The position numbers and the translations under genes are program-made. From the NCBI GenBank assembly GCA_009760855.2, contig WPIO01000001.1:2996001-3060000 (forward strand): a stretch of DNA of 64,000 nt. Reading direction: 5' to 3'. The notes below the pieces were generated by a model, which had not been told where the DNA came from, did no database searches, and saw nothing but the letters and a program-made list of their open reading frames with translations. Of this stretch, positions 44,191 to 57,066 are shown piece after piece. The first letter of the stretch is position 1. Each line of letters starts with the position of its first letter. This DNA comes from Cristatella mucedo (taxonomy: Eukaryota > Bryozoa > Phylactolaemata > Cristatellidae).

Positions 44191-45011
44191 CATAGGAATT
44201 TGCCGATGCGAGTGAGAAGTAGTTCTGTGTGTTGTGTGAGATATTCCAGTTGTTCGGGCTCCTCCGCCTTATTTAGGTTGTTCCGCGCGATAGAAGTAGG
44301 TAGCTTAAGTGCGGAGAAGTATTTACCCCGCAAGCGTGCTTGTGCTGTTGAGAGCCTGCGAGGAATGCGGAGATAAAACTGAGCTAGACGCGCAGCGACA
44401 TTGTGCGCTTGCGAATAAAGCTCAGAAAAATCCCCTATTCGTGTCTCATTTTCCAATTCACGCCGCGAACTCACGACCCCCTTAGTAGCGATAAATAGGT
44501 CATCGCCAGAAACACTCGTTTCGCGGCGGCCTGCTTATAGCGCGTAGGCGCGCACCGAACCGCATTCGGCAGTAGGTTACGCCGCTTGGTAAGCGGCAGA
44601 TTACGCCTACTCCGCAGACCCTGCGGCATTGCAGTAAGTCCGGAGGTTGTATAGCACAGTCGGCCTTGTCCGAAGCAGTCCTGCTACCTGATCAAAATTA
44701 AAAATTAAACCAACAATCTCAGGATCCTTCAATCGATTCGGATTCTTCCAGAAACACTCGTGTACCAAAATCAGATCGTAGTCTAAGGGCGGCGAATCAA
44801 ACGTCCGGTAAGCGGCACTGGGTGGGCTGACGACCTTGACCTCTGCCGTTCGTATGTTCGTATGCTGCCATGTTGCTAGCGAGACGAGCGCGCGCTTTGT
44901 GGCACTTTGTGCGGTTTGCATAAACAATTTCGCTTTCGATTGGACAATTACAACCATCTTCGATAGCCAAAACGGATCTTGGAAACTTCGTCGGTTTTTT
45001 GTGAGGCATCT
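44191..45011 (+). other. Upstream flank of CSTF3
   Basis: Contains an AATAAA-type signal in GCGAATAAAGC at about 44416, possibly the end of a retroelement-like unit, and GC-rich sequence with CGCGCG near 44890. GTAAGCGGCA recurs near 44588, 44811 and 45208. The CSTF3 promoter and 5' UTR should lie in the right-hand part; no TATA box is evident. Confidence 0.35.
44607..44957 (-). other. Open frame on the strand opposite CSTF3, exon-like, unidentified
   Basis: From about 44870 down to 44690 the frame reads with balanced, protein-like composition (for example DYDLILVHECFWKNP, then DPEIVGLIFNFDQ) and a GTAGCA donor-like site follows FNFDQ. It has no counterpart I recognise. It could be an exon of a divergently transcribed gene, part of a retroelement, or chance. 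Confidence 0.3.
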
Positions 45012-45119
45012 ATGGTCATGAGTTCCGATCAGCCCACGGCTGCACCCGAAAGCAGTGTTCAGAGGGTGTCTAGTGCTAATACGGACAGTGATACTCCGAA
45101 TGCACCTCTGTTACCTGAG
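45012..45119 (+). CDS. CSTF3: CSTF3 exon 1
   Basis: Serine- and proline-containing N-terminus of 36 residues; donor GAG|GTAAGT. ATGs at 45012 and 45018 are in frame with each other; the first has T at -3 and G at +4, the second has G at -3. Poor conservation of this end is usual in the family. Confidence 0.8.
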
Positions 45120-48100
45120 GTAAGTAATGGCGGAAGTGAAGCGTCGCACAGCTTCACACGGGAGATTGATGTGCATGGCACATGGGTTCGGTAAATGTTT
45201 TTGTACGGTAAGCGGCAGTTCCGCCAGCAGCATTTAACCAGCGGTTAAATGCTGCTGGCGTGTACGCTGTGTACGCTTTTCATTGTATCGCTTTTCATTA
45301 GATACATTACCGCCACATGCTGTGTGATTAGACAAGTTAAAGCTCGCCATATTTTAGGACCTCGAGAAGGCCCCGGAGAAGTTAAAGAAGGCTTATGCCA
45401 GAATACAGTCGTATCCGTACGACACTGAAGCATGGGGGCTCTTTCTGCGAGACGCCCAGGTACCGACCGACGATTGCGGCAATCTTTGTCGCATCGTTTC
45501 CTTTCTCGTATCATATCGTTGCACATTGAGCTCGCGGTTGCTCGTATCGGTGTTGTATCTCGTATCTTGTATCAGTATTGTATCTCGTACCACTTGTATC
45601 GTAACTCGTATCACTGTTGCACATTGAGCTTGCGGTGCCGCTGCCGCAGCAAAATCAGTGCTCTAGATGTATGTGTTTTGCAGAGGAAGCGGATCGAAGA
45701 GGCAAGGCATCTCTATGAGAAGCTGATCGCTCAATTTCCGAACTGCGGAAAATATTGGAAACTATACATAGAGCATGAGGTTTTTAGAACTTTTCTTCCC
45801 TTTAGCCTGTACCGCTTGTGTGCACCGGGGCGGATGTTTTTGAGTGTGGTACCCGATGTGCCTCTGATCGTTCGACCCGCAGAGCATCGGCATCTTTTGT
45901 ACATAAAAGCGGTTGGTAACCTTCGGATTTTTTCTTTGATTTACCCTTGCATACAATGTCGTGCCTCACTGGGGGAGTGCAGCGCTGTGAACAGCAAAGC
46001 TTGGGCATAGGCAAGTGCCTTCTGCCGGGATGTGAGCCTGGTCGATGGAGCAGCTCACGTAAACCCCCTTTTTTGCCATGTTCCTCTGGCCTTACGAGAT
46101 GCTTCTGATCAATTCTGAGAGTGCCTAGCTATGTGGCTTGATTTCCGTATTGTGCTTTGTAGCAGGTCGATTGGTTACCGTATGCTCTAATCTCATGTGC
46201 TAACCGGTTTGGGGATCGACCGGCTGTCTGTAGTGCCCGGGTCTGTTAACAGCAAGCAGTGCTGCAGCTTGTATGTGGGTCTATGCATGCTTGGCAGTAT
46301 TTCCTTGCTTTTCCTGTTTTAGCAAGCTCTGCTATAGCTTTCATTCCCACAAATGAATTATATTTATTTATTTACAATGAAGTGCTACCGTATGCTTCTT
46401 CTGCCTTGGACGTCAAGGTCAAGGTTAAGCCCACTTGAAACAATCTTATTCTATTCTATACTGGGCTCTGATTTCGGATTCGGCGACAAGGATTTCTGAG
46501 CTCTTGATATATTTTAGTGAACCTGACTTAAGACTAGTGGAACAAAAGTCGGGATTCAATGTGGCATTTAGAGTCGGGCTCATGTTCATTTGGAGTATTT
46601 AGAGCAGTGGTTCTCAATCTTAGTGATACCTCGACCCTTTAATACATTTCCCTCATGTTGTGGTGACCCCCAACCATAAAATTATTGTGCAAAATGTGGA
46701 AACGTGTGTTTTCTTATGGTCTTAGGCAACCCTATGTGAAAGGGTTGTTCGACCCCCAAAGGGGTCGCGGCCAACAGGTCGAGAACCACTGATTTAGAGT
46801 GATATGTCATACTATCCTGCTGCCTGGCTAGTCTCGATCGCTAGAATCTTGGGAGGTGATTTGTCATTCCATTTCTGGGATGTGGCAGTGCAGTCACAGT
46901 GCTTGTATGATAAGGTTGACACATTGTAGCTTATAATCTTTTGAGCTCTTATACTATGTCATGTTCAGTTGCTCCTACATACACGGTGCTCATATGATAA
47001 GGCTAGGAATTTTAAGTGCTCAATAATTTTTTCCACTGCCATGGGACGGTTACTGCTTGTCTCTTAATAGGAAGTTAAATATTAAGTGTGAGGATATATA
47101 GATAAAGTGTGACATATACTGACCGAAAATGTTCTGTATCGATCTATTTAAGAGCATAATAAACTTTGCATAAAAGCCTGCCCGATTAAGACCCATTTAA
47201 GATATAGGTGTACTGTTTGTGCAGTATGGATTTGGTGTAGCCAACATGCCACAGTTAAAAACCCACCTCCCTCCAGATGTGCAGGGCACACACTGCCCAC
47301 AGTGCAGCCTTATATTTGGACCTTAATGTACACGCTCAAACGTCCTTACATTCCAATGAAGTTAATGCACCAGCCTGCTTACTACTGAGATAGTAGGTTA
47401 CCTTCCTTGTGATTTTAGTGCTTAGACAAGCCCAGTAAGGCTACTGCTTGTGGTGTGATGAAGTTGGTGCTCGCGATCTATATGCTGGACGAGCCCGCTT
47501 GATGACGATATAGCTGGCATGCAGTATCCAATACGAATGCTTTCTTCTTATAGTATCATACTTGAGTTTGTCTGTCGGGTTTCAATGCTAGGCTTCTTTT
47601 GGGAGGGAGGAATTATGGTGATTAGCGTACCTAGGATGTGCTTCTTGGCTGCAGATCTAAGTGGCCAGCACATCAGTGTTCAGATGCTCTCCACATAAAT
47701 AGGTGAACATCAGCCATTGCTCATTTAATACCTTCTGTCTTGTGGATATAGCTTTATGCACAATGTAGATAGTATTTGAGTCCCTCACTCACAAGCTGGC
47801 TCATTCATATAGGTAGCACCTGCAAACTGGTTTAGCTCGGCGTACCTGGTTTGGCCCAGCAGTTAAGGTGTTCTCGCCCTAGGAGACCGAGGTCGTGGGC
47901 TCCTCGAGCCCCGTAGCATATGCGAAGCACGTGAATAGAGATTTAGTTCTCTTAGGGCGTTGTGCAAATGAAAGAAAATGAATTATTATTATATTAAGCT
48001 AGGAATGGGATTCAAGATCTGATGACCAGATGAAAGTGATGTGCATGAGCGGATGGTATTGTTATTTACTTGCAGCACTTACATTAGGTTTGCCCTTATC

Positions 48101-51100
48101 TGCTGTGCGAGTTAGATAGTGTACGGCTGTCTCTAGGTGCCAAGTATTGTGCGTGCACGTTCGGCTTGTGGGGTTTGATGAAGTTCCCATGTGATGAACT
48201 TATGCATCCTGCTTGCAATGTGTCATTTGGCTTATTGACACTGAGAATGCATTCTAAGGGATTGGAGAGGCCATCAGATTACTGTGATTTGCCTGTCTTA
48301 TTATCATCATGAGTTTTGGAGTTGAACACTTGGAGCCTGGCGGTCTATGTGATAAATATAGATTGAGATTGAACTTTATGTATGGCGGAATGTACCGCAT
48401 TTGCTCTGGAATGTTAGGTACGGTCACTAGCTGGTAACTACTGGTAAAACAAAGCAGAATGCAGCCTGGGTCAGAAATCTCTATTGTCATCTGCTTGGCA
48501 GTGTCACATTTAGAATATACATTGGTGGCTGAGACCTGAAACTGTTGGCTTGTTCTTGCTGTTTGCCTTCCCAGTGCAAAGGGCAATGCCTCAAAGGGTC
48601 TTCATCTGTTTAAAGGAGGTCTAATTTATTTATCAAGCATGATATTACTCACCATTCAGTCGCGTTCTCTTGGCAGCAGACGTAAAGCGCCTTGAAAGAG
48701 CTTGAGTTCTCTGAGGGCGCTTTATCAAGTGCATTATTATTATTATTATTATATCAGAATAATACATTTGCCCTCTTACCTTCAGTCATTTCTAACCATC
48801 AGCCAGGTGGTTGTTGAAGCCACAATGTAGCGAGTTAGTCACCAAGCTAGTCGAGCAAGCCTGCATGAAAACTGGCCTACGGGCAAAAGCTGAAGGGAGG
48901 TAGTCTGTCGATGCAAGCTTTGAAGAGTGCTGCATCTTTTGAATTGGTAGCCATCGCAGGATGCCTAGCCAAGCCTGTGCAATTAACTCTCCTTTTCACT
49001 AGTTTTGGTCAACTCTCAGTTGACCTTGCGATGAGTGATGACCAGGAAAGAGGCCAGAGCCCTGGCTGGCTGGCTGGCATGCAGGGCTCTTATCTCCTCC
49101 TGTTGTACTGTCTATTGACATGGCCATGTAATTCAGTGCTGCTTTTAAAAATGCCGAGCTGAGTCATGTGAAAAGAGGTCCTACCTTATTACTATTTCCT
49201 TCCTACCACTCTTCTCCGTGGAAGGTTTTGACGTCCCAATGTGCCGGCCGTCTTTCCTACTTTCTCCCTACATTCTGTCCACACACTTCACCCACTAGAT
49301 ATCATAGGAAGTGCTCATGGATTTGGGCATAAGGAAATGGCAGTCGTGGCAACCGATAGAGTGGTATTGGCTGCAGCAATCATCGTTTTCCAATGTTATG
49401 TTATTGTTAGCAAAGCACCTATAATTTTGGGGTTTTGTGGTGCATGTAGGTCATTGTCTATTTCTTACTGTAATCTGCCATTCTTATTACTGAAGGTAGA
49501 CCCTTCACAACTGTTGCGATTTGTCGTTAGGTTATCACTTCTGTAAGCCACAACTTAGCTGCATCTTGGCTAGGACGGCCTTCTGCCATAGTGATGTAGG
49601 CCACTGACTCTTAAGAAAATAGGAAGAATGTGAGATCTTCTGAACTTGTATGCACATCGTAGCTGGATAGGCTGAAATCGTTAAAGCAGGTGATCTAGTG
49701 AAGGCACACTTTGAGGCACACACTTCGAGAGCAACCAGAGAGCAAGCACCAGCAGCTGCTGCTGCTGTCGAGGACGTAACACAAAAGCAGGTGCGAGCTA
49801 GGAGTAGAAAACCCTCATGTAGACCGGAGAGGGCAGGTTTTCTTTTTGAAGTGTTAGCCGTGGCTCGTACATCGGTTTTTGTTGCTGTTGCTCGTCGTCT
49901 CTTTAGTTCGTCATTGGGCGCCTTCATGCAAGCCGTGACAGGTAGCTCTGCTAAAAAGCTTCGTAAGCTTTGTAATAGCTGCCGGTGCCTCATCGGCCAA
50001 TGCTGCTCTTGTGGCATCACAAAAGTTCAATCGACTCACCGTGCTTGCATGCACCCATTCACGTGAGCTTGAGAGCGCAATCACAGGTACTCTAGGAGAC
50101 ATGACCCAAATACACACATGCTTTCACTTGCATGTGTGCATGCCCACGCACATATTTCACATACACACAGGTGCGCACACTTCTACGCGTCCGCAGAAAG
50201 GAAGTTAAACTGAATGAGTTGTATTGCATCTCAAATGTTAAAATCGGATGCAGCAGTACTTTCTTGGCATTAATGGTGGCTACAGGCATCGTATCGTATG
50301 GGTATTTGTATTCGGCTGGTGGCATTTAGGTATAGGCAGAATAGAATAAATTAAGGACAAGTTAGACACCTCACAGGGCAAACTCTCTGTTGCTGTTCTA
50401 AAGTACTTGCCTGATCCACTCATATCTTTCGTGTGGGGCACACCTGAAGCAAAACAGCTGGCAGGTGTGTTAACTGCTTGGCATGGCATACATGAATAGT
50501 TCTCTGGAGGCTCTCAATACGACTTGTGCTATCAATTTGGCTTTGGAGACCTTGTCTCTTCGAAGGCAGCTGGTGATGTCACTAGTGTGACTCGGTTTTG
50601 CTGGTTTTGCACAGTGGAGTGTTGTGTTGTTGCAATCGGCCGTGATTGTTCCCATAGTTGTAGTCATAAACGATTTATTCTAAGCTTCGAGCAATGCTAG
50701 TGTGAAATAGGTTTGAGACCACAGTTGCTGGAGCAGTATTCGTAGATATTGCCTTAGAATATGAAATGTCACTACCTGCTCAGGTAAGCGCTGCAGAACG
50801 GATGTTGAGACAGACGAACCTGCCGGATTAAATCAGGAGGATGGGTGGGATGAATGTTTGGATGGATACGTTGATCACTGTCAGACTGATGACGGGATAG
50901 CTGGCCCGCTCAAGAAACCTTGCCATTTGCACGATTATAGAAAGGCTGAAAGCAAAATTCAATAATCTACAATCATTATAATGCCGAATGATAGTATTTT
51001 GTTGCAGACAACAGAACTTGCCATCATAGCAAGAGAAGTGTACAAGCACTGCCACTCTGTCAACTGCACAACAGACAGCAATCTAAGGGCGTAGGCTGCA

Positions 51101-51620
51101 TCGAGAGTGAAATCACAGACCCACAGATGGGACTGTAGGCGAGTCCAGCGTTATTTTATGGCCCTTTGAGGTTCGCAAAAATGCACTGAGTGAGCGCATC
51201 TGCCTAATTGGCTGGGTGGGGTAGTGTGCACAATTCAGTCTGTTGTGGGGCTGATTGTTCGAGCCTGCTGCTAGTTCTTGTTTTCGTTGGATCCCTCTGG
51301 CAGAATCTTGCATGTCACAGCCTTGTCTGCCTTTTTATACACTAAAGCTACAAATAATAATTGTGCATTTGCCAAAACTCGCTGGCCTACTGTGGAATGT
51401 ATAGTTTAGTTTTCGTTCTGCCCCATGTCTTTGCTTGCAGCAGAACTTGTTTTTCTACAATATCTATTTACCGAATCACGATCAATTTTGCCACCCTCGC
51501 TGCCGAGTAGATCAAGAAGTGGCATCTTGTTTTTGCGATTGCTTTATCAAGGAGACTTGAATATACTCCCCGAACCCAATGCACTCGTGTGTGTGTGTGT
51601 GTGTGTCTGTGTGTGTGTGT

Positions 51621-51691
<71 letters not shown>

Positions 51692-54600
51692 TGTGCTGTC
51701 TGCATCATTAGAGAACCCCGAGCAGTGAGTGCGAGAAGGCAGCAGTGGCAGTTCACAAACTGGACAGAATCAAAGCATTGTCCGACAGCTCTCAAAAATA
51801 CTGTGTTGGGAGAACTGCCGTTTCATGCATTTGTCGATTTGCTTTAAATGGTTATCATATTCGTGTTAAATCTTGGAAATGAAGGATTGTTGTCCAGAAA
51901 ATGGTCATTCCTTTTTCAAACACAGGTCGAATAATCGGCCGAATTTTGGCCCTTACTTAGCTAGCATAGCATACAATGTGAAGTCGGTTACGAGTTTTAG
52001 TGTGTGGTGTGACAGTGTAGAGTCGAGGAATAATTCATATAGCTGGTATGACACTGCCTTTGCTTTTCGTTGTGCTGGTGGGAATTCGGTAATTCTTCAG
52101 TGTGCTGATTAAATCTTTGCTGGTTTGGTATTATGTGGTTCATGCGGGTCAAGCTGTTGACCCGTTGTCCTTACGTATGCCATTCCCGAGATCCCTCACT
52201 CATTCATTGGTGTTCCCACTCTGGTGCTGTTTACCGCTAAAGGATCTCGGCATTCCTTCATTCAAAGATTTATGAGAGCAAGCAAGCACTGAGGACGTCT
52301 ACAGCTGACACAACACACGTTTTCCCGACAAGGTTTCACTGCTGTGACGTTTCTGATTCTGTTTGCACGGGTGCATTTCGTGTAGTAGGGAGGACCCGAT
52401 CACGTTTGACTGCCAAGATTAAAGCTAGAAAAGAATTTGTTTGACCAGTTGGATTCTAGCCAAAGTCGCATTCAGGGATATATCCAAGATTTAGCTTGCT
52501 CGAACAACCGTTCAGTGGAAGGCTACAGATGCTTGCAAGGACTGCAAGTGTCGCCCGATGCCCTTTCGATTGGGGCCTGCGGTTGGGATACCGAAGGTGT
52601 AGCCATATCGGGCCAAAGCTTTCTAGGACCGTGGATCGACCAAGGGGATGAGAGCACCCGAGAGGAAAAGTGAGAGTGAGAGGGAGCTGCTAGCGTGCTG
52701 ATATATAAGTACTAGGGCCTGTGACCTCTGCAAGTTGATCGACCTGTCGTATGGCTCGATGTATATATAAGAGCTTTGCCAGTACCATAGGGGCGTGTTA
52801 GTCGATTTTATATGCGATGGGACTGATTGGCCCGAGAAACCAATCGTCTGCCTTCGAATCTGCGCTCTTGTCGATGCCACTGTCAAGCGGCTGTGAACAC
52901 TCGGTGCTTGGGTGAGGGTGGGGAGTTAGGCAGCTTTTGTGTGTTCCTGCTTGCCAGCCGAATCAGTAGTCGGCTTTGCTGCATCTTGTGGTAAGAATAC
53001 TGCCAGTCACTTGCCAGAGAATGCTGCAGGGTAGAACTGCTTTTGCTGCGAGAAAAAATAAAATAAATATTTGACTACGCTGTAACCAGGCTCAAAATAG
53101 TTCGTCGTTCTCCTGAGCTTACTTGCAGCAAACGGTAGCGCCGTGCGAGATCTGCTGTTGGTTGCTGATAATTGCATTGCGCTGTCTATGTTCCTCCCGT
53201 CGCAATTAGCAAGTTCATTCGTGCCGTGCTGAGCTCATTGGCTAAAGCGCTACGCTGCAGCAGCAACTTGTCGATCAGATTTCCTGCAGTAATGTGGTAA
53301 TAAATGGCTTGTTTTTTCGTGCCCCACCAGCTTGCTTTCTTGGCACGGCACATATTCACAGCCGTTCGGGCGTGTGACCTGTCGGCTTGTTATTGGTAGC
53401 AGTTATATATAGCTGCTGGTCACCCCTCGGCACCCACCGGAGGCTTCAGAGCATGGCACCTGCGAGCCTCGGCGAATCGTAGAGCCTCTTTTGCTGGCTG
53501 CTGGCTTGCTAGTAACTGCTGTTAGCATCATCCACCTGGGCCCAGTGGGCCACTCAAAGCTCCGGCAGGGGAATCGGTCAGATCGGCGGTCAGCCGTCGG
53601 TTCGGATTGCCTGACGACGACCTGGTGAGCGCCTGCAGTGCGTACGATAGTCGCAGCCAGCCTCGCCGTCGTCATCGTCGGCTGTGAGCTACTGCCCTTT
53701 AGTCTGTCGTCGTGCGCGGAGAACGATTCCGCCCTAGCCTAGCTTCATCTCGAACAAAACGCTCCTCTCGAACAATCAGATCAGGCTGACCGAGCGCCCA
53801 GGCTATCGTTAGCTAGGAGGCAAGAGGTTCTGGGCCATTACTTGGAAGTGGCTTAACGATTGGCTCTCCTGCCTAGGTCACGCACACGTGTACTAGCGCA
53901 GGAGTAGGCATGTGCGCATGTGCACACACTCAAGACACAAATGGGCACGTGCAGATGCACGCGAACTGTCGCGGGCGTGCACTCTTGCTGCACACATAGC
54001 CAGCCGCTCACACAGCACGCGTGGGCATGCAAGCAGACATGAATGCCTTTCACATGCATCTACTCTAATGTGTTCATGCCTTGCTTGTAAGACTGCTGCC
54101 CTGTATTTCGCAGGGTTCTAGTGGCCTACGTGTGGGTGTGGCATGTGTGTGTAGGTCGTAGCCCAGGCATAAGGTGCTCGCTCTTCACAAGCCAGGTCGT
54201 GGGTTCGAGTCATCGAGTCTTCCGAGTCCTGCAGGGGCGATCATTTATTGCCCGCTTCGAGTTGTGATGATAGCCGGCAAGGCTCTTCTGTAGCTATATA
54301 AATGAGGCTGTTGAATCAGCTAAGCTTTACGTTGGTCCATCCCCATTGCAACTACAACATATTTATACTTTACAGTCTATTCGTGAGCTCTCATATCAGC
54401 TGTGCTGCTGTTGCTGTGGTAGCTATCTTTCTGCAGTTGTGCTCAGGTCGTCCCCAGGGTGTCACTGAACTTTTCACGGCGTAGCTCTGGCGCTGGCTGA
54501 GCAACAGTCGAAGGCTAGCTCACTGGCACCAGCTGAGCATCGGTCATTCATTTTTTGCACTACTCTGCACTGCTTCTCGGTGGGTGGGGCAGTTGCCGGT

Positions 54601-55254
54601 GTTGAGGAGAAAAGGATCACTTCGGTGGCCCCTGCTGTCTGGTAGCTAGCTAGCAATCTTGCTACCTACCGTAGAGCAGGCTCAAGGCAGGACCTGTTGA
54701 AGTGCAGAGCCGCTAGAGGAGCTGTCAGCTGCCTAGCCTGGGCACCAGCTGCCCAACTGCGAGTGCCAAATGACAAGAAGGAGAACCACTGGTGGTCCTA
54801 AATTCTAGCACCCTCACCCGATAGCGCTGGTCCGATGTCCAGCGGCTCTGCTTCCGACAGCTGTGCAGCTCTCGAGGTTGCCAGCTAGCGAACCGACTTG
54901 CAGTGCTACTTACACGCTCGATTCTTCGAGTAAACTTCGGTTAGTGCAGGAAGAGCCCACTGCTTGCTTGCTTCGTGACTGCTTCAAACAAGATAAAAGC
55001 AAAAGGAACGTTTTGAAATTTATTTTAGATGAAAGCACGAAACTATGAACGAGTGGAAAAGGTATGTGAGCGCCATCGCACGTCGAACTGTCACGTTCGG
55101 TTTGCCGCTGTTGTCTCCTTAACGATTTCTGTCCTCTTACATCTTTCTGCCGTTGCAGCTGGTTCTAGGTGTCTAGGTATCGTGGAATGTCCCGCCCATG
55201 TCGCCCCTGCTTTCACTGCCCAAGGTAGGGCGCACGCATGCACACACACACATG

Positions 55255-55293
<39 letters not shown>

Positions 55294-57034
55294 ATGCAAC
55301 TGTCGCTGCTCTTCTGATCTATATCCCCCATCTCCAGTGCCTGCCTGCTACCACTGATCGATCGGTAGCTACTAAAAAGTGCTGCTGCACAGGGCCGTTT
55401 GTGCTGCTTGAGCAGGAGAACCGGCAGTAGTCAGATCACGGCTTTCATCCAGCCGGCTCCGACAGGCCACGATTGCCTAAGGGGGAATCTATGAGTGGTG
55501 GGGAATTATTCCTCTGGTCAGTCCTGCTTGACACCCGGTGCATCTTTTTCGCCGGGCTAGTGTGTCAGGTTATCGAGAACTTTATTTCTCCGCACCGTGG
55601 CGCTGCAAAGGAAAGACGTATTTTCGAGCTCTGCCGGCATGCTGCTTGTAAGCTACCAACCATCAACGTTAGGCTTCTTCTCGTCCGACTTGACTGTGTG
55701 CAACTTGTCTTGGGTGTCAAGCATCAGCGGCTGGACAGTGGGCTTGACACGAGGCAATCGGGTTAAGAGCGTAGGCACAGCTGCATCTCATCCTAATGGA
55801 AATGAATGCCTAGAATGTGCTTGCGATTGCATCGGCAGGAAGGGTATGCATTGTGAAACGAGCTGGACCAAGCACACACTCCTGGGGTACCTGTGTGTTT
55901 AAGTGGTTTCTCGAATGACTATTGCCTGTTGACGTCAATGCTCTGGAGTCTCCCACCGAGATAGGACCTGAACCTTTGCAGCGCAGTGCCAGTGATGCCC
56001 TGGGGAGATGAGAGCCGCTCATGAGGCTTGAGGGACTTCGTGATCAATACCCGATCCTGAAAGGCAAGCAAATTCACATCTCGTTCTTCGTCAGAAAGAA
56101 CAGCAAATGAATCAAAACTAACATGTATTTACTTTAAAGTTGAAAAACAGTTTGTGGTGCTATCGATGATCTGTTAACTTTAACTCTTCAATCCAACAGG
56201 GTCCACTCATTGAGCCTCGACTTGGGTAAGACCAATTTTTCGGATCAGATCGTTGAGGTCTGTCTGGTTGTCTAAGTCTGACTTTATCTCCTCAGCTGCA
56301 TCTATGGAATTGAAACCACGATTTGCAATATCTTCCTCACTGTCTGACTTGCTGCTTTCTGCCGACGAGGGCTGATCCCACTCCGCCGGTGTGAGAAAGG
56401 GGAGCTCAGAGCAGCGTGGTACTGGAGCGATGGATGACGGAATATGTGTGTAACTTGAACGTGGCACACATTTGCCTGTTTGCTGTTTGGAAGTGAGTCT
56501 ATCATGGAGAATTAGCAGCTGCTTCTGTGTTCAGTCGGTTCCCACAGAATTCTTGGAATAAGAGCATATACAGATACAAATACAAATAAATAAATACAAA
56601 CACAAATTGCAAAAACAAATACAGCTCACTCCCCCGTGCCAGCTTGTAAACATTTGAATTATATAAATTAAAAATGATATTCAACACAATACCTAAAATT
56701 GTTCAATAAACTATTTAGCAAGCAGCAATTATTCACCTTACCCTGATATAGTTTGATTACAGTGTTCGTATGTGAACTGTTTTGTTGTTCCCTGTCGGCT
56801 TGTCTTGATTTCCGACAGGCAAGGCACGCTGAATCATGCTTAGTGGGCCTCCCACATCTTAACCGAAGCCATCACGGAGTACTTTTTTGCTCTACTCTTA
56901 ATAAATTCCAAATATCCACACATTTTGCAAAATGTATCTGCTGAGTACAAGCAACCTCTTGATGCCATGTCAATCAAATAGGGCTATTCTATATTACTTA
57001 GCCCTAATTACTATATTATTATACAGTATATATA

Positions 57035-57066
<32 letters not shown>

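Larger units (their letters stand above)
48753..55028 (+). other. CSTF3: Remainder of CSTF3 intron 3
   Basis: Apart from the repeats listed separately, this intron shows no recognisable exon. ORFs at 49535-50066 and 53403-53675 are alanine-, arginine- and serine-rich with no family resemblance. Confidence 0.5.
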
